Shown here one piece after another: positions 5,373-5,741 of a stretch of DNA of 5,741 bases. Source of the stretch: Frankiales bacterium (GTDB lineage: Bacteria; Actinomycetota; Actinomycetes; JAFAQI01); assembly GCA_019246495.1 (NCBI GenBank), contig JAFAQI010000093.1, positions 1 to 5,741 on the forward strand, in the 5' to 3' direction. Numbering within the stretch: position 1 is the first letter of the stretch; every line of letters starts with the position of its first letter. Position numbers and translations under genes: made by a program. The notes below the pieces were generated by a model. The model saw only the letters and a list, made by a program, of their open reading frames with translations. It searched no databases and was not told the origin of the DNA.

Positions 5373-5741
5373 GTGAGCGCGGAGGCGGATGCGGCGTTCG
5401 ACGCATTCGTCCGCGCGCGGCTTCCGGCGCTGTTGCGGTTCGCCCATGCGCTGACCGGCGACCCGCACACGGCGGCCGACCTGGTCCAGGACGCACTCGA
5501 GCGGACTGGCATGCGGTGGTCGCGGCTGGACCGGCAGGGAGACCCGGAGGCCTACGTGCGACGAGCGATCATCAACGGCCGCACGTCGCGTTGGCGAAAA
5601 CTGCGCCGCGAGACCCTCGTGGGTGCGCTGCCCGACACGCGGGCGTCGACATCGCCCACCCCGCATGACGCAGCCCAACACGGCGCTGACCACGACCAGC
5701 TGTGGCAGCTGCTGGCGACGCTTCCGCAGCGCCAGCGCGCG
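5373..5741 (+). CDS. SigE-family (ECF-like) RNA polymerase sigma factor, N-terminal 123 residues
   Basis: The product is a sigma-70-type factor that would direct RNA polymerase to a specific promoter set. Seen: region 2 from about residue 9 to 80, with FDAFVRARLPALLRFAHALTGD (9-30), the core-binding AADLVQDALERT (34-45) and the -10-recognition stretch AYVRRAIINGRTSRWRK (60-76). A polar linker rich in Asp, Pro and His follows (about 84-107). Region 4 begins at LWQLLATLPQRQRA (110-123), where the window ends. FVRARLPALLRFA is typical of the actinobacterial SigE-family group. The GTG at 5373 is chosen as start; an in-frame GTG at 5367 adds two residues and has GGGAAG 6 nt upstream (5355-5360), so it is nearly as likely. 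The gene diverges from DUF3046. Any anti-sigma gene would lie outside the window. Confidence 0.9.
   Translation, partial: MSAEADAAFDAFVRARLPALLRFAHALTGDPHTAADLVQDALERTGMRWSRLDRQGDPEAYVRRAIINGRTSRWRKLRRETLVGALPDTRASTSPTPHDAAQHGADHDQLWQLLATLPQRQRA

Noticed and set aside
1..5741. Mobile element, CRISPR, tRNA, rRNA or RecA intein
   Set aside because: No transposase or integrase frames, no regularly spaced repeats, no cloverleaf or rRNA sequence found by eye, and RecA runs uninterrupted.

Overview
The window is 5.7 kb of high-GC DNA with actinomycete gene content and order. It carries the conserved recA–recX block, a DUF3046 gene close upstream of recA, an actinobacterial SOS box, and an ECF-like sigma factor of the SigE family. 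A long RNase Y gene argues against Mycobacterium, which uses other nucleases, and RecA has no intein. Genus or family cannot be fixed from the sequence alone.

Layout, left to right. Bases 1-1254 (minus) hold the first 418 codons of rny (RNase Y), cut by the window edge at the HD catalytic motif. Bases 1255-1593 are a non-coding stretch with a candidate rny promoter, an operator-like inverted repeat at its predicted start site and a roughly 255-nt leader. recX (1594-2145) follows recA (2152-3240) with 6 nt between them, so the two are read as one transcript. Bases 3241-3452 hold the recA control region: -35 and -10 boxes 16 bp apart, with the LexA (SOS) box filling the spacer, and a second inverted repeat over the -10. 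Upstream on the same strand lie a polytopic GT-C-like membrane glycosyltransferase gene (3453-5066) and a DUF3046 gene (5068-5265), separated by 1 nt and probably translationally coupled. A 107-bp divergent region separates them from a SigE-family sigma factor gene on the plus strand (5373 to the right edge, partial).

How they work together. RecA is the recombinase and SOS co-protease, and RecX limits RecA filaments; both should be induced by DNA damage through LexA. DUF3046 is a habitual neighbour of recA in actinobacteria but its function is unknown. The membrane glycosyltransferase is not part of the conserved recA block as I know it and looks like an accessory insertion, with a likely role in envelope glycan synthesis. 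RNase Y starts mRNA decay at the membrane and appears to have its own promoter.

I do not see a mobile element, CRISPR array, tRNA or rRNA. Nothing here amounts to a clearly new multi-gene system. The most interesting signals are regulatory structures around recA, recX and rny, and the inserted glycosyltransferase.
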